In this document: one piece after another, positions 1-7,815 of the stretch
Position numbering within the stretch: the first letter of the stretch is position 1
How the letters are laid out: every line of letters starts with the position of its first letter
NCBI GenBank assembly: GCA_910578995.1
Contig: CAJTSY010000043.1
Coordinates: 1,310-28,900, forward strand
DNA length: 27,591 bases
Direction: 5' to 3'
Source of the DNA: an uncultured Acetatifactor sp.
GTDB lineage: Bacteria; Bacillota; Clostridia; Lachnospirales; Lachnospiraceae
Translations under genes and position numbers: made by a program
The notes under the pieces: generated by a model
Databases searched by the model: none
What the model saw: only the letters and a program-made list of their open reading frames with translations
What the model was told of the DNA's origin: nothing

Positions 1-168
1 AACAACGACATGTTGGATTTGTTCGCTCCCATCACGGTAAATACCCCGGCGGGCAGCAATACCATTACGGTTACGCCGGATTATGACCTGCTGTATGAGA
101 CCACCATGGAGCGGGGGGACCGCAATTATCAGTTTGCGGCGAAGATTTCGGTTACTTTTGAGCCGTAG
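1..168 (+). CDS. C-terminal end of an unidentified protein (partial)
   Basis: The window opens inside a reading frame that runs 55 codons to a TAG at 166-168. The visible tail is rich in Thr, Val, Ile and Asn and ends in alternating hydrophobic residues (AAKISVTFEP). This fits the last strands of a beta-sandwich, as in a surface or structural protein, but no family is recognised. An intrinsic terminator follows 34 bases after the stop, which supports this as a genuine gene end. The start and the function lie outside the window. Confidence 0.6.
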   Translation, partial: NNDMLDLFAPITVNTPAGSNTITVTPDYDLLYETTMERGDRNYQFAAKISVTFEP

Positions 169-202
169 ATACAGCTCTTTTCCATGCATTCAATACATAA
201 TA

Positions 203-243
203 AAATCCCCGAACCGTATTGCGACACTGTTCGGGGATTTTTT
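203..243. terminator. Bidirectional intrinsic terminator
   Basis: A 12-bp perfect stem (AAATCCCCGAAC at 203-214 with GTTCGGGGATTT at 229-240) encloses a 14-nt loop. A T-run continues to 243 on the plus strand, and TTTTATT follows the stem on the minus strand. It lies between the partial plus-strand gene and the xylulokinase gene that ends at 336 on the minus strand, so it can serve both convergent transcripts. Confidence 0.85.
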
Positions 244-335
244 AATCTATAGCGCCTTTTATTCATTTCCATCGGGAGACCAGATTCTCCCGAAAAGTGA
301 TTGTTGTTTGCCTGCATCAATATAGATCAAAAAAC

Positions 336-1844
336 TCAGCCTTTCACGCAGTCAGCGCCTTTCCCTGGACCAACCGACGCATTCCTCTGGAAAATCGGCT
401 TACAGGCAGGATAAATCTCCTTAAACTGCCTATAGCGCTCCTCATATTTCGCCACCAGAGCGGTTTCCGGCTCCACGGTCTCCACTACCTTCACAATCTT
501 CCCGGCAGCTTCCTCCACGCTCCCGTACTCGCCGCAGGCCACCGCCGCCAGAATAGCGCCGCCCATGGAAGGGCCTTCCTCGTTTTCCAGGACATCCACC
601 TTCAGATTCAGAACATTGGCGATGACCTTCTTCCACAGGGGGCTCTTTGCTCCGCCGCCGCAGATTTTCGTGCGGGTCAGCTCTATTCCCAGGGACTTGG
701 CCACCTCCAGGGAATCCCGCAGGGCAAAGGCCACCCCTTCCAGAACTGCCTGGGTCATGTCCGCCCTGGTGGTGTCCATACTCATGCCCAGGAAAACCGC
801 CCTGGCATTGGGGTCATTGTGGGGAGAGCGCTCTCCCATCAGGTAGGGCAGGAAGTAGACATGGTTTTCCCCCAGTTTTGCAATTGCCGCCTGCTCTGCC
901 CCGTATTCTTTGGTGCCCAGGATATCGTCCATCCACCATTTGTTGCAGCTGGCCGCACTGAGCATGCAGCCCATCAGGTGGTAGCTTCCGTCCGCATGGG
1001 CGAAAGAATGCAGCGCGTTGTACTTATCCACGCCGAATTTCTCCGACGATATAAATATGGTCCCGCTGGTGCCCAGGGAAATGTTGCACATGCCGTCGCC
1101 CACAGTACCGGTTCCCACTGCCGCCGCGGCATTGTCGCCCGCGCCCGCCGCCACTTTCACGCCGGAACGGATGCCCAGATCCTGTGCCGCCTCCGGCAGC
1201 ACAGTTCCCACGGCCTCATAGCTTTCGTAGCATTTCGCCAACTGCGACGTGCTGATGCCGCAGATGTCGCACATTTCCCGGGACCAGCATCGGTTCTTCA
1301 CGTCGAACAACAGCATTCCGGAGGCGTCGGACACGTCCGTGCAGTGCACCCCGGTGAGCTTATAGGCGATGTAATCCTTGGGCAGCATGATTTTGGATAT
1401 CCGTGCAAAATTCTCCGGTTCTTTGTTTTTCACCCAGAGCAGCTTAGGCGCAGTAAAGCCTGCAAAGGCAATATTGGCCGTATATTCCGACAGCTTTTCC
1501 CTTCCGATGACGGTATTCAGATAATCGGTCTCTTCTGTGGTCCTGCCGTCGTTCCAGAGGATTGCTGGACGGATCACCTGATCCTTTTCATCCAGTATCA
1601 CAAGCCCATGCATCTGGCCGCCGAAGCTGATGCCTGCCACCTGGTCTTTGTCCACATCCCGGATCAGCTCTTTGATGCCCAGGACTGTCTGCTCGTACCA
1701 ATCCTCCGGCTTCTGTTCCGACCAGCCCGGATGGGGAAAATACAGGGGATATTCCCTGGATACAATGTTTACGATTTTTCCTTCCCCGTCCATCAGCAGA
1801 AGCTTTACCGCCGATGTGCCCAGGTCAATGCCTATATAGTACAT
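336..1844 (-). CDS. xylB: Xylulokinase (FGGY carbohydrate kinase)
   Basis: Predicted cytoplasmic ATP-dependent kinase that converts D-xylulose to D-xylulose 5-phosphate, feeding the pentose phosphate pathway. The 502-aa length is normal for the family. The N-terminal FGGY phosphate-binding motif GIDLGTSAVK (about residues 5-14) is present, as is the xylulokinase substrate-loop MHGLV (78-82). The catalytic-base Asp is residue 237 in GAGDNAAAAVG. The C-terminal FGGY signature is GGGAKSPLWKK. An AGGAGG ribosome site lies 5 nt before the ATG, so the start is secure. It is the last gene of a minus-strand series after a DUF4867 gene, with a 236-bp gap that contains a strong palindrome. A related pentulose kinase such as L-xylulose or ribulose kinase is possible, but the motifs fit XylB best. 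Confidence 0.9.
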   Translation of the reverse strand: MYYIGIDLGTSAVKLLLMDGEGKIVNIVSREYPLYFPHPGWSEQKPEDWYEQTVLGIKELIRDVDKDQVAGISFGGQMHGLVILDEKDQVIRPAILWNDGRTTEETDYLNTVIGREKLSEYTANIAFAGFTAPKLLWVKNKEPENFARISKIMLPKDYIAYKLTGVHCTDVSDASGMLLFDVKNRCWSREMCDICGISTSQLAKCYESYEAVGTVLPEAAQDLGIRSGVKVAAGAGDNAAAAVGTGTVGDGMCNISLGTSGTIFISSEKFGVDKYNALHSFAHADGSYHLMGCMLSAASCNKWWMDDILGTKEYGAEQAAIAKLGENHVYFLPYLMGERSPHNDPNARAVFLGMSMDTTRADMTQAVLEGVAFALRDSLEVAKSLGIELTRTKICGGGAKSPLWKKVIANVLNLKVDVLENEEGPSMGGAILAAVACGEYGSVEEAAGKIVKVVETVEPETALVAKYEERYRQFKEIYPACKPIFQRNASVGPGKGADCVKG

Positions 1845-1866
1845 ATTCTCCTCCTATTCCAGTACC

Positions 1867-1931
1867 GTCTCTGCACTACGGTGCCCTTATAGGGGAATGA
1901 AATTTCATTCCGGGCACCTTCGTTCCGAGAC
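1867..1931. repeat. Nested dyad upstream of the xylulokinase gene
   Basis: An 18-bp perfect palindrome (GGAATGAAATTTCATTCC, 1894-1911) sits inside an outer inverted repeat GGTGCCC (1880-1886) / GGGCACC (1912-1918), and then GTCTC (1867-1871) / GAGAC (1927-1931). It lies 23-87 bases upstream of the xylulokinase start. It could be an operator or an RNA stem in the 5' leader. No T-run follows, so it is not a classical terminator. Confidence 0.6.
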
Positions 1932-2047
1932 TGTTATAAAATTTCCTACTGACATTTCTTAGCCGGACTATCTGTGGAACAGCCCCCGCCTATTCCAAAG
2001 CTTGGGCGGACGCTGTTTCTTATTAACGATTTCGTCTCCCTGCTATT

Positions 2048-2100
2048 TGTGCCTGATAGTCATAGCCGGGCCGTACCGCCTCAATCCTGCGTCAGGCACA
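2048..2100. repeat. Inverted repeat overlapping the end of the DUF4867 gene
   Basis: Nine-base arms TGTGCCTGA (2048-2056) and TCAGGCACA (2092-2100) flank 35 bases that include the DUF4867 stop codon. The upstream arm on the minus strand is coding sequence. There is no T-run beyond the hairpin. It might protect or terminate the message, but no function is shown. Confidence 0.35.
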
Positions 2101-2767
2101 GGTTCTTTCCCTTCAGTCCCAGGAAACTGCCCTCGTCCAGTCCGCCCTCCGCATGGCCTATGAGCCATTTGTTCACGGCTGTGAGCATGGCGTCCTCATT
2201 GCAGATGCCCTTTACCGCCTCCGCAGCACCGCCCTCTGTGCAGCCTGCTGCCGCCTCGCTGACCTTCACATGTTTTCCTTTCAGCGGATAGTTGGTTCCC
2301 CTGGGCAATACGATCGCTACCTGGAAACCGTTCTCTTCTGTATGGCAGGGCGCATAGTGCAGGGTGGTTGCATAGATCTCCACCGCAGTCCCCGCAGGCA
2401 CCAGGAATGCCTCCACTTTGGAAGTGTCGTAAGTATGGTCCGCCTCCACATCCGTCAGCAGCCCCAGCATCAGCACGGCATCCGTGGCCGCCACATTGAT
2501 CTCGGAATCCCGGTGATACTCCAGGGCGTTGAGCATGGTATTGTGGCCGTTGCAGTATCCGATCTGAATGGGCATCTCCCCGTATACCACCCGGGAAAGC
2601 TCCTCCATCACGGGAAGGGCCTCCAGCTGCGCCACGGAGGGCTCGTACACCACGTCCCCGGGGCAGGGCGTCTTCTTCAGCTCCTCCACCAGTCCGGTAA
2701 AATCCACATTGTCCACTATCCTGCCGTATTTCCGGAAGGCAGGATCCGTCACTTTTAAAATCTTCAT
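2081..2767 (-). CDS. DUF4867 family protein
   Basis: The 228-aa protein matches the DUF4867 family recalled from Firmicutes, with an N-terminal MKILKVTDPAFRKYGR and the internal stretch MPIQIGYCNGHNTMLNALEYHRDSE in the middle third. The family is cupin-like, has no established reaction, and is often found beside sugar kinases or isomerases. Conserved His, Glu and Cys residues (NALEYHRDSE, LHYAPCH) could form a metal-binding pocket, which is inference. No signal peptide or membrane segment is seen, so it is cytoplasmic. It precedes the xylulokinase gene on the same strand. A role in handling a pentose or pentulose, such as isomerisation, is a reasonable but unproven guess. Confidence 0.8.
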   Translation of the reverse strand: MKILKVTDPAFRKYGRIVDNVDFTGLVEELKKTPCPGDVVYEPSVAQLEALPVMEELSRVVYGEMPIQIGYCNGHNTMLNALEYHRDSEINVAATDAVLMLGLLTDVEADHTYDTSKVEAFLVPAGTAVEIYATTLHYAPCHTEENGFQVAIVLPRGTNYPLKGKHVKVSEAAAGCTEGGAAEAVKGICNEDAMLTAVNKWLIGHAEGGLDEGSFLGLKGKNLCLTQD

Positions 2768-2924
2768 TTTTACGGTCTCCTTTTTATTTTCTATGATTTA
2801 TGTAGTCTTTCTGTCATTTGTGTCTTCTTTTCAAACATTCATGCCGTCTTTCTTCCAACATTCGAATTTCGCGGACAAGAAAAACCGGAGAGAACTTGAT
2901 AAAAGTAATATACAGAATCCGCCG

Positions 2925-3539
2925 TCAAATCCCCGCCGCCTTCTTCCAGGCCTGGGCGATGAGCCAGTGCCCCGCCGCGGTGGGATGGACGCCGTCCCCC
3001 GCCCAGTGCTCCGCAGGATATTGCTTCAGCGCGTCGTCGAAGACCTGCTGCAGATCCACATAATCCAGGCCGAATTCCTCCGCCAGCATGCAGGTGATAC
3101 CCCTGCGGGCCTTCACCTCATTGTGGAAAGTATCCCACTCCGGGTCCGTGGCCGTGCCGTGGAGCACATAGGCCCCCATGAGGAGGATCCGCGTATCGGG
3201 CAGGGCCGCTTTTGTCTCCCGCAGCACCATCCGGTATACTTCCTCAAAAAGCGGCGCAGCCACCCCGTTTTGGTTCCCCAGTTCATGCCACACATCGTTC
3301 ACGCCGATGAGAATGGTCAGCACATCCGGCTTCAGGTTCAGGCAGTCCTTCTTCCACCTGGCCAGCAAATCCACCACCCTGTTGCCGCTGATACCGCAGT
3401 TCATCACATCGCAGTCCCCGTCCCGGGCCGTCAGCTCCGCCTCCAGAAGCCGCGGATAGCCACAGCCCATGGCGTGGGGATTCTCATAATCACCCCGCCC
3501 GCAGTCCGTTATGGAGTCACCCTGAAATAAATACCTCAT
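2925..3539 (-). CDS. SGNH/GDSL hydrolase
   Basis: A 204-aa predicted esterase or deacetylase of the SGNH superfamily. All blocks are visible: GDS with catalytic Ser9 (block I), GISGNR with oxyanion Gly52 (II), IGVND with Asn81 (III), and DGVHPTAAGH with Asp182 and His185 (V). The ATG at 3539 is preferred because GAGAGG lies about 8 nt before it. A longer in-frame ATG at 3575 has only a poorly placed ribosome site. There is no signal peptide, so it is cytoplasmic. It lies 79 bases after the histidine kinase gene and 157 bases before the DUF4867 gene, all on the minus strand. Removal of acetyl groups from imported oligosaccharides would fit the neighbourhood, but the substrate is not visible. 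Confidence 0.88.
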   Translation of the reverse strand: MRYLFQGDSITDCGRGDYENPHAMGCGYPRLLEAELTARDGDCDVMNCGISGNRVVDLLARWKKDCLNLKPDVLTILIGVNDVWHELGNQNGVAAPLFEEVYRMVLRETKAALPDTRILLMGAYVLHGTATDPEWDTFHNEVKARRGITCMLAEEFGLDYVDLQQVFDDALKQYPAEHWAGDGVHPTAAGHWLIAQAWKKAAGI

Positions 3540-3618
3540 CACTTTATCCTCTCTTTTTCGTATGTTTTTTATCATTAAATAAATATCCTGTCCGATAACA
3601 CTCCCACATTCCTACACT

Positions 3619-6600
3619 CTACCTTTTAAAAATCTCCTGCAGCGTCCCCATAAGCAAGGCAATATCGATGGGCTTGGCAATGTGGCCGTTCATGCCTGCC
3701 TCCAGGGCAAGCATCCTGTCCTCGTCGAAGGCATTGGCGGTCATGGCCACAATGGGGATGGATGCCTTGTCCGGATCCTCCATGGCGCGGATGGCGCGGG
3801 TGGCCTCGTATCCGTTCATCACAGGCATCTGCACATCCATCAGGATCAGGTCATAGGTGTCCGCGGAAGCGCCCTTCATCTTCTCCACAGCCACCGTCCC
3901 GTCGTCGGCGGTATCGATGACAAAACCGGCCTCCTCCAGAATCGTCCGGGCGATCTCCTGGTTGATCTCATTGTCCTCCACCAGGAGAATCTTCTTCCCC
4001 TCAAAACAATCCGTGAGAACCTCTTCCTCTTCTTCCGGCTGTGAAGTCTCATAGGGCGCCGTGAGGACCGCGCAGAGTTCCGAGAGGAAAATGGGCTTGG
4101 CAACAAAGGTGGTGACCCCCGCCTCCTTTGCCTCCTCCTCGATATCCCCCCAGTCGTAGGCCGTCAGGACGATGATGGGCACACCCTCCCCCACGATTTT
4201 ACGGATTCTGCGGACTACCTCCACGCCGTTCATGTCAGGCATGAGCCAATCCACCAGGTACAGGTCAAAGGGCTCCTCCTGTTCCCGGGCAAACTGGCTG
4301 CGAATGACAGCCTCCTTTCCCAGGGTTGTCCAGTCCGGGCGCAGCCCCATGGCGGACAGCATCTTGCAGACGCTGGTGCAGGTGTTCACGTCGTCGTCCA
4401 CCACCAGGGCGCGCAGTCCCGCCAATTCTGACAGATGTTCCGTTTTTAACGGTTTCCCGGCTATTTTAAACCGGAAACGCACGATAAATTCGCTTCCCTT
4501 CCCCAGTTCGCTTTCCACCGAGATCTCGCCGTCCATCATGTCCACAATATTTTTCGTGATGGAGAGGCCCAGTCCCGTGCCCTGAATCCCGCTGACGGTG
4601 GCGGTCTGTTCCCGCTCAAAGGGCTCGAAGACATGCTCCTGGAATTCCTTGCTCATGCCGATGCCCGTGTCCTTGATCCGGAATTCGTACGCGGCATAGC
4701 CCTCCGGCGCATCCCCCGTCTGGATGATGCGCACGCTGACGCTGCCCCCCGGCTTCGTGTACTTCATGGCGTTGCTCAGCAGATTCAGCAGCACCTGGTT
4801 CAGCCGGAGCTTGTCGCAGATGATTGTCTCGTCCGTCACATCCTGGGTATCGATACAGAAAGACAGCTGCCTGGCCTTCACGTCCGACTGCACGATCGTC
4901 TTCAAATCATGCATGATCTCGGGCAGGCTGGCTTCCTTTTCCTCAATCTTCACCTTGCCGCTCTCGATACGGCTCATATCCAGTACATCATTGATCAGGC
5001 TCAGCAGATGGTTGCCCGAGGTGATGATTTTATCCAGATAGTGCTCCACCAGCTCCCGGTTGTCTATATGGGTTATGGCCAGGTTGGTGAAGCCTATGAT
5101 GGCGTTCATGGGGGTGCGGATGTCGTGGGACATGTTATTTAAAAAGGTGGTCTTGGCATGGTTTGCATACTGGGCTTCCCCCAGGGCCTCCGCAAGCATC
5201 AGCTTCTGCACCTGCTCCTCCCGCAGCACCTCGTCTATATTCCGGAAGCCTGCCAGGATAAAACTCCCCTCCCGCAGCTCCTTTTCCTCCACATGCACAT
5301 AGGCGAACTGGTAATTGTGTATCTCCCCGCCGTCCATGACACGGTAATTCCCCTTGTAATCCCTCCCCGACTCCAGCTTCTTCACCACATTCTCCAGGGA
5401 CAGGGCCTGCGTCAGGGCCTCCTGGTCCTCCTCATATACCCGCTCCCTGATGTACTGGGCAAGGATGGCGTCATAGGGAAAATCGTCCTTGGAATCCCTG
5501 TTAAGTCCCGTGGTCACATACCCCATCATCTTGATGACCCTGGCCCTGTTCCTCTGGACGTCTATCGAAAAAACATTTACATAGTCGCGGCTCAGCGCAT
5601 CCACAATGGCCAGCTGCTCCATCAGCTTCTGATTGGACTGTTCCGTGGCGGCAAGGATCTTTTTGTTCCAGTGGGTCCTGGCCATCAGCGCCAGAATAAC
5701 GGCTGCCGCCGCCACCGCCGCCGCTCCCACGGCCATCATGATCTCGGGATGAAGCTTCATATAATCTGCAAAGCCCATATCCTGGGGGGTATAGGCCGTG
5801 TATTTCGTGATCAGCTGATTCATCACATCGTCCGGCATCTGGGCGATGCATTTGTCCAGAATGGTCACCAGTTCCCTGTCACAGCTCTCCCTCACATACA
5901 TCATGAAAGCATAGCCCACATCATCCACCACGGTATAGCGCAGGGAATCAGTGATATCATTATTTACAAAAAGCTGCGCCGAATAGGTATAGACAAAAGC
6001 CGCGTCCACCTCCCCGTCCAGGACCGCCTGCAGCGCCGCTTCCCTGGTGGGATACTCCAGAATCTGCGCATCCCCCGTAAGCCCCTGCTCCACGGGGGCA
6101 TTGTCCTGGTTATCCGCAACGGCCACCGTGGCAATCTCCCCGTCGAAATCCTTCCTGGTAACCTTCGCGACTCCTGCCGTCATATAGACATCCGTGTCAA
6201 ATCCCCGGCTTGCGGCCCCCTCGGTCACAGGCTCGGACCGTTTCCTGTCGATGACCACGTCCACGCCGTTTTCATACACAAGCGCGGCGTACTCCTCCCG
6301 GTCCCGGGGCACCACGGTCTCATAAGGGAGCCCCGCATAAGCCATAATCTCCGCGAAATATTCCGGCATGATGCCCTTCAGCTCCCCGTCCTCCACGTAG
6401 GCATAGGGCTTCCTGTCCCCGATGGCCGTAACCGTTATGGTCTTCTCTCCGGACAGTACATCCTGGATATACGCCTCTTCCCGCTCATTGAAGGCGGCGG
6501 AATCCGTGTATACAGGGCCGTAGTACTTGTAAAACAAGACGTTCATCCAGTCCCCTTCGCCGATATTCATCTGCTCGATGGCATAATTGATCTCCTCCAG

Positions 6601-7425
6601 CAGCCCGGTGTCCTCCTTGCGCACAATGGCGTAGAAGTAGTCGGATTCGATGACGTCCAGAGTCTTTTCATTCTGCGTCTTCCGCAGACTGGTGGACAGA
6701 ATGGCGTCCACCTTTCCCTCCTGAAGGGCTGCCGCAAGCCGGTCTGTATCACTGTATTCAACAATCCTATACGTAAAATCGTGTTCCCGGGCAAACGTCT
6801 CCAGGCTCTGTTTCTGGCTTCTGCCTTCCACCGCCCCCACAGTCATGCCGTCATAGGTGTCATAATCACCGCTGTGGAATTCCCTGTTGTCCGCCTGAAC
6901 GGAAAGGATGGTGCTGCTGCGCCCTATAGGCAGGGAAAAGGCAAATTTTTCCTCCCACTCCCTGGTCTTGCGGCCGGAGGTGACCACGTCGATCTGCCCC
7001 TCCTCCAACATGATGAGCATGTCGTTCCAGCTCTTGTCGTATTCCACATACTGGAAGTTCAGGTGGGAATACCTGGCCGCCAGATTCAGAAACTCCACGC
7101 CGTAGCCGGTGAGGTTCCCATCCCCGTCCTTCATATGGTAACCGTCGAAATGGAAGATGCCGGCCTTCACCGTCCGGCTGCCAGAGATTTCCGCCGCGCT
7201 TACGGCTGCAGGCTTTGCCGTCAGGAATAAAACTGCGGGAAGCAGCGCCATAATGATGACCAGAAACAGCGGCAGGAGACGGCCGACTGCCGCCGCAGGC
7301 AGAGCCGCTTTTTTCCCTGGCTTTTTACCCGCGCCTGCCAGGTTATGATATCCGTCCGCTCTTCTTAAACCATCTGAAGCCGTCTCGAAAGCTTCTTTCT
7401 CCTGAAATATATTTTGTATTGCCAT
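3619..7425 (-). CDS. Hybrid sensor histidine kinase with two solute-binding domains
   Basis: A 1268-aa BvgS-like sensor. In order: a short cytoplasmic N-terminus; a membrane segment or uncleaved signal (about 49-70); two type-3 periplasmic solute-binding domains (about 85-303 and 329-545); a second membrane segment (564-583, Ala-rich); a PAS-like region (about 607-735); and a HisKA domain with phospho-acceptor His767 in MSHDIRTPMNAI. The ATPase domain has the N-box Asn885, DTGIG (919-923) and GTGLGL (949-954). Two receiver domains follow, with Asp1059 and Asp1197 as phosphorylation sites and KP motifs at Lys1110 and Lys1251. No HPt domain or output domain is present, so phosphate must pass to a separate partner. 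The start at 7425 has a strong GAGGAGG site; a frame extending to 7524 runs into the tandem repeat and is rejected. The ligand is unknown; amino acids or other small solutes are typical of these domains. Confidence 0.9.
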   Translation of the reverse strand: MAIQNIFQEKEAFETASDGLRRADGYHNLAGAGKKPGKKAALPAAAVGRLLPLFLVIIMALLPAVLFLTAKPAAVSAAEISGSRTVKAGIFHFDGYHMKDGDGNLTGYGVEFLNLAARYSHLNFQYVEYDKSWNDMLIMLEEGQIDVVTSGRKTREWEEKFAFSLPIGRSSTILSVQADNREFHSGDYDTYDGMTVGAVEGRSQKQSLETFAREHDFTYRIVEYSDTDRLAAALQEGKVDAILSTSLRKTQNEKTLDVIESDYFYAIVRKEDTGLLEEINYAIEQMNIGEGDWMNVLFYKYYGPVYTDSAAFNEREEAYIQDVLSGEKTITVTAIGDRKPYAYVEDGELKGIMPEYFAEIMAYAGLPYETVVPRDREEYAALVYENGVDVVIDRKRSEPVTEGAASRGFDTDVYMTAGVAKVTRKDFDGEIATVAVADNQDNAPVEQGLTGDAQILEYPTREAALQAVLDGEVDAAFVYTYSAQLFVNNDITDSLRYTVVDDVGYAFMMYVRESCDRELVTILDKCIAQMPDDVMNQLITKYTAYTPQDMGFADYMKLHPEIMMAVGAAAVAAAAVILALMARTHWNKKILAATEQSNQKLMEQLAIVDALSRDYVNVFSIDVQRNRARVIKMMGYVTTGLNRDSKDDFPYDAILAQYIRERVYEEDQEALTQALSLENVVKKLESGRDYKGNYRVMDGGEIHNYQFAYVHVEEKELREGSFILAGFRNIDEVLREEQVQKLMLAEALGEAQYANHAKTTFLNNMSHDIRTPMNAIIGFTNLAITHIDNRELVEHYLDKIITSGNHLLSLINDVLDMSRIESGKVKIEEKEASLPEIMHDLKTIVQSDVKARQLSFCIDTQDVTDETIICDKLRLNQVLLNLLSNAMKYTKPGGSVSVRIIQTGDAPEGYAAYEFRIKDTGIGMSKEFQEHVFEPFEREQTATVSGIQGTGLGLSITKNIVDMMDGEISVESELGKGSEFIVRFRFKIAGKPLKTEHLSELAGLRALVVDDDVNTCTSVCKMLSAMGLRPDWTTLGKEAVIRSQFAREQEEPFDLYLVDWLMPDMNGVEVVRRIRKIVGEGVPIIVLTAYDWGDIEEEAKEAGVTTFVAKPIFLSELCAVLTAPYETSQPEEEEEVLTDCFEGKKILLVEDNEINQEIARTILEEAGFVIDTADDGTVAVEKMKGASADTYDLILMDVQMPVMNGYEATRAIRAMEDPDKASIPIVAMTANAFDEDRMLALEAGMNGHIAKPIDIALLMGTLQEIFKR

Positions 7426-7497
7426 AATTCCTCCTCTATATGCCCCTCCTGCCCCGTCTTTTTCTTCCACAGCGGAAAAACAGGCAGACCATGGTTG

Positions 7498-7652
7498 TAT
7501 TTTACCATGTGCAAAGCAGCGCACATGGCATAATGGCCATCCGGCCGCTTCCTTTCAGGAATATGGACATATTTTACCATGTGCAAAGCAACGCACATGG
7601 CATAATGGCCATCCGGCCGCTTCCTTTCAGGAATATGGACATATTTTACCAT
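7498..7652. repeat. 72-bp tandem repeat, two copies plus an 11-bp third
   Basis: The units 7498-7569 and 7570-7641 are nearly identical; one base difference was seen, in the loop of the internal hairpin. The first 11 bases recur at 7642-7652. Each unit holds an 8-bp stem CCATGTGC/GCACATGG around an 8-nt loop, plus smaller dyads (TTCCT/AGGAA, AATAT/ATATT). On the minus strand each copy presents TGGTAAAAT, an extended -10-like element, at 7499-7507, 7571-7579 and 7643-7651. The array lies just upstream of the histidine kinase gene and faces the divergent WYL regulator. Confidence 0.9.
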
Positions 7653-7757
7653 AGTTTCCTGTTTTTTCATACCTTTCCCGGAATAAAAAATTTTCGAAAA
7701 ATTTCAGTTTAAATCATCATTGGAAACCAAAATACTGTACAAACGGAAAAATCCAAC

Positions 7758-7768
7758 TATAATATAAT
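7758..7768 (+). promoter_or_regulatory. Probable -10 region of the WYL regulator gene
   Basis: Two overlapping TATAAT hexamers (7758-7763 and 7763-7768) lie about 50 bases before the WYL regulator start. No good -35 hexamer sits at 17 bases, so this may be a weak or activator-dependent promoter. The site is in the divergent region shared with the kinase gene. Confidence 0.45.
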
Positions 7769-7815
7769 GAAAACGGTTCCCCGACAACAAAATCCAAATC
7801 CAAAAAAGGAGCAAT

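Noticed and set aside
297..1892. 531-aa plus-strand open frame opposite the xylulokinase gene
   Set aside because: It lies antisense to a gene with full family motifs, has no domain and is His/Arg/Gly-rich as expected from the complement of GC-rich coding DNA.
5158..7230. 690-aa plus-strand open frame opposite the histidine kinase gene
   Set aside because: It is a shadow of the kinase; its His- and Pro-rich composition has no recognisable domain and no supporting ribosome site.
7498..7652. CRISPR array or rRNA/tRNA structure
   Set aside because: Two contiguous units without spacers; the hairpins are short and lack conserved tRNA features.
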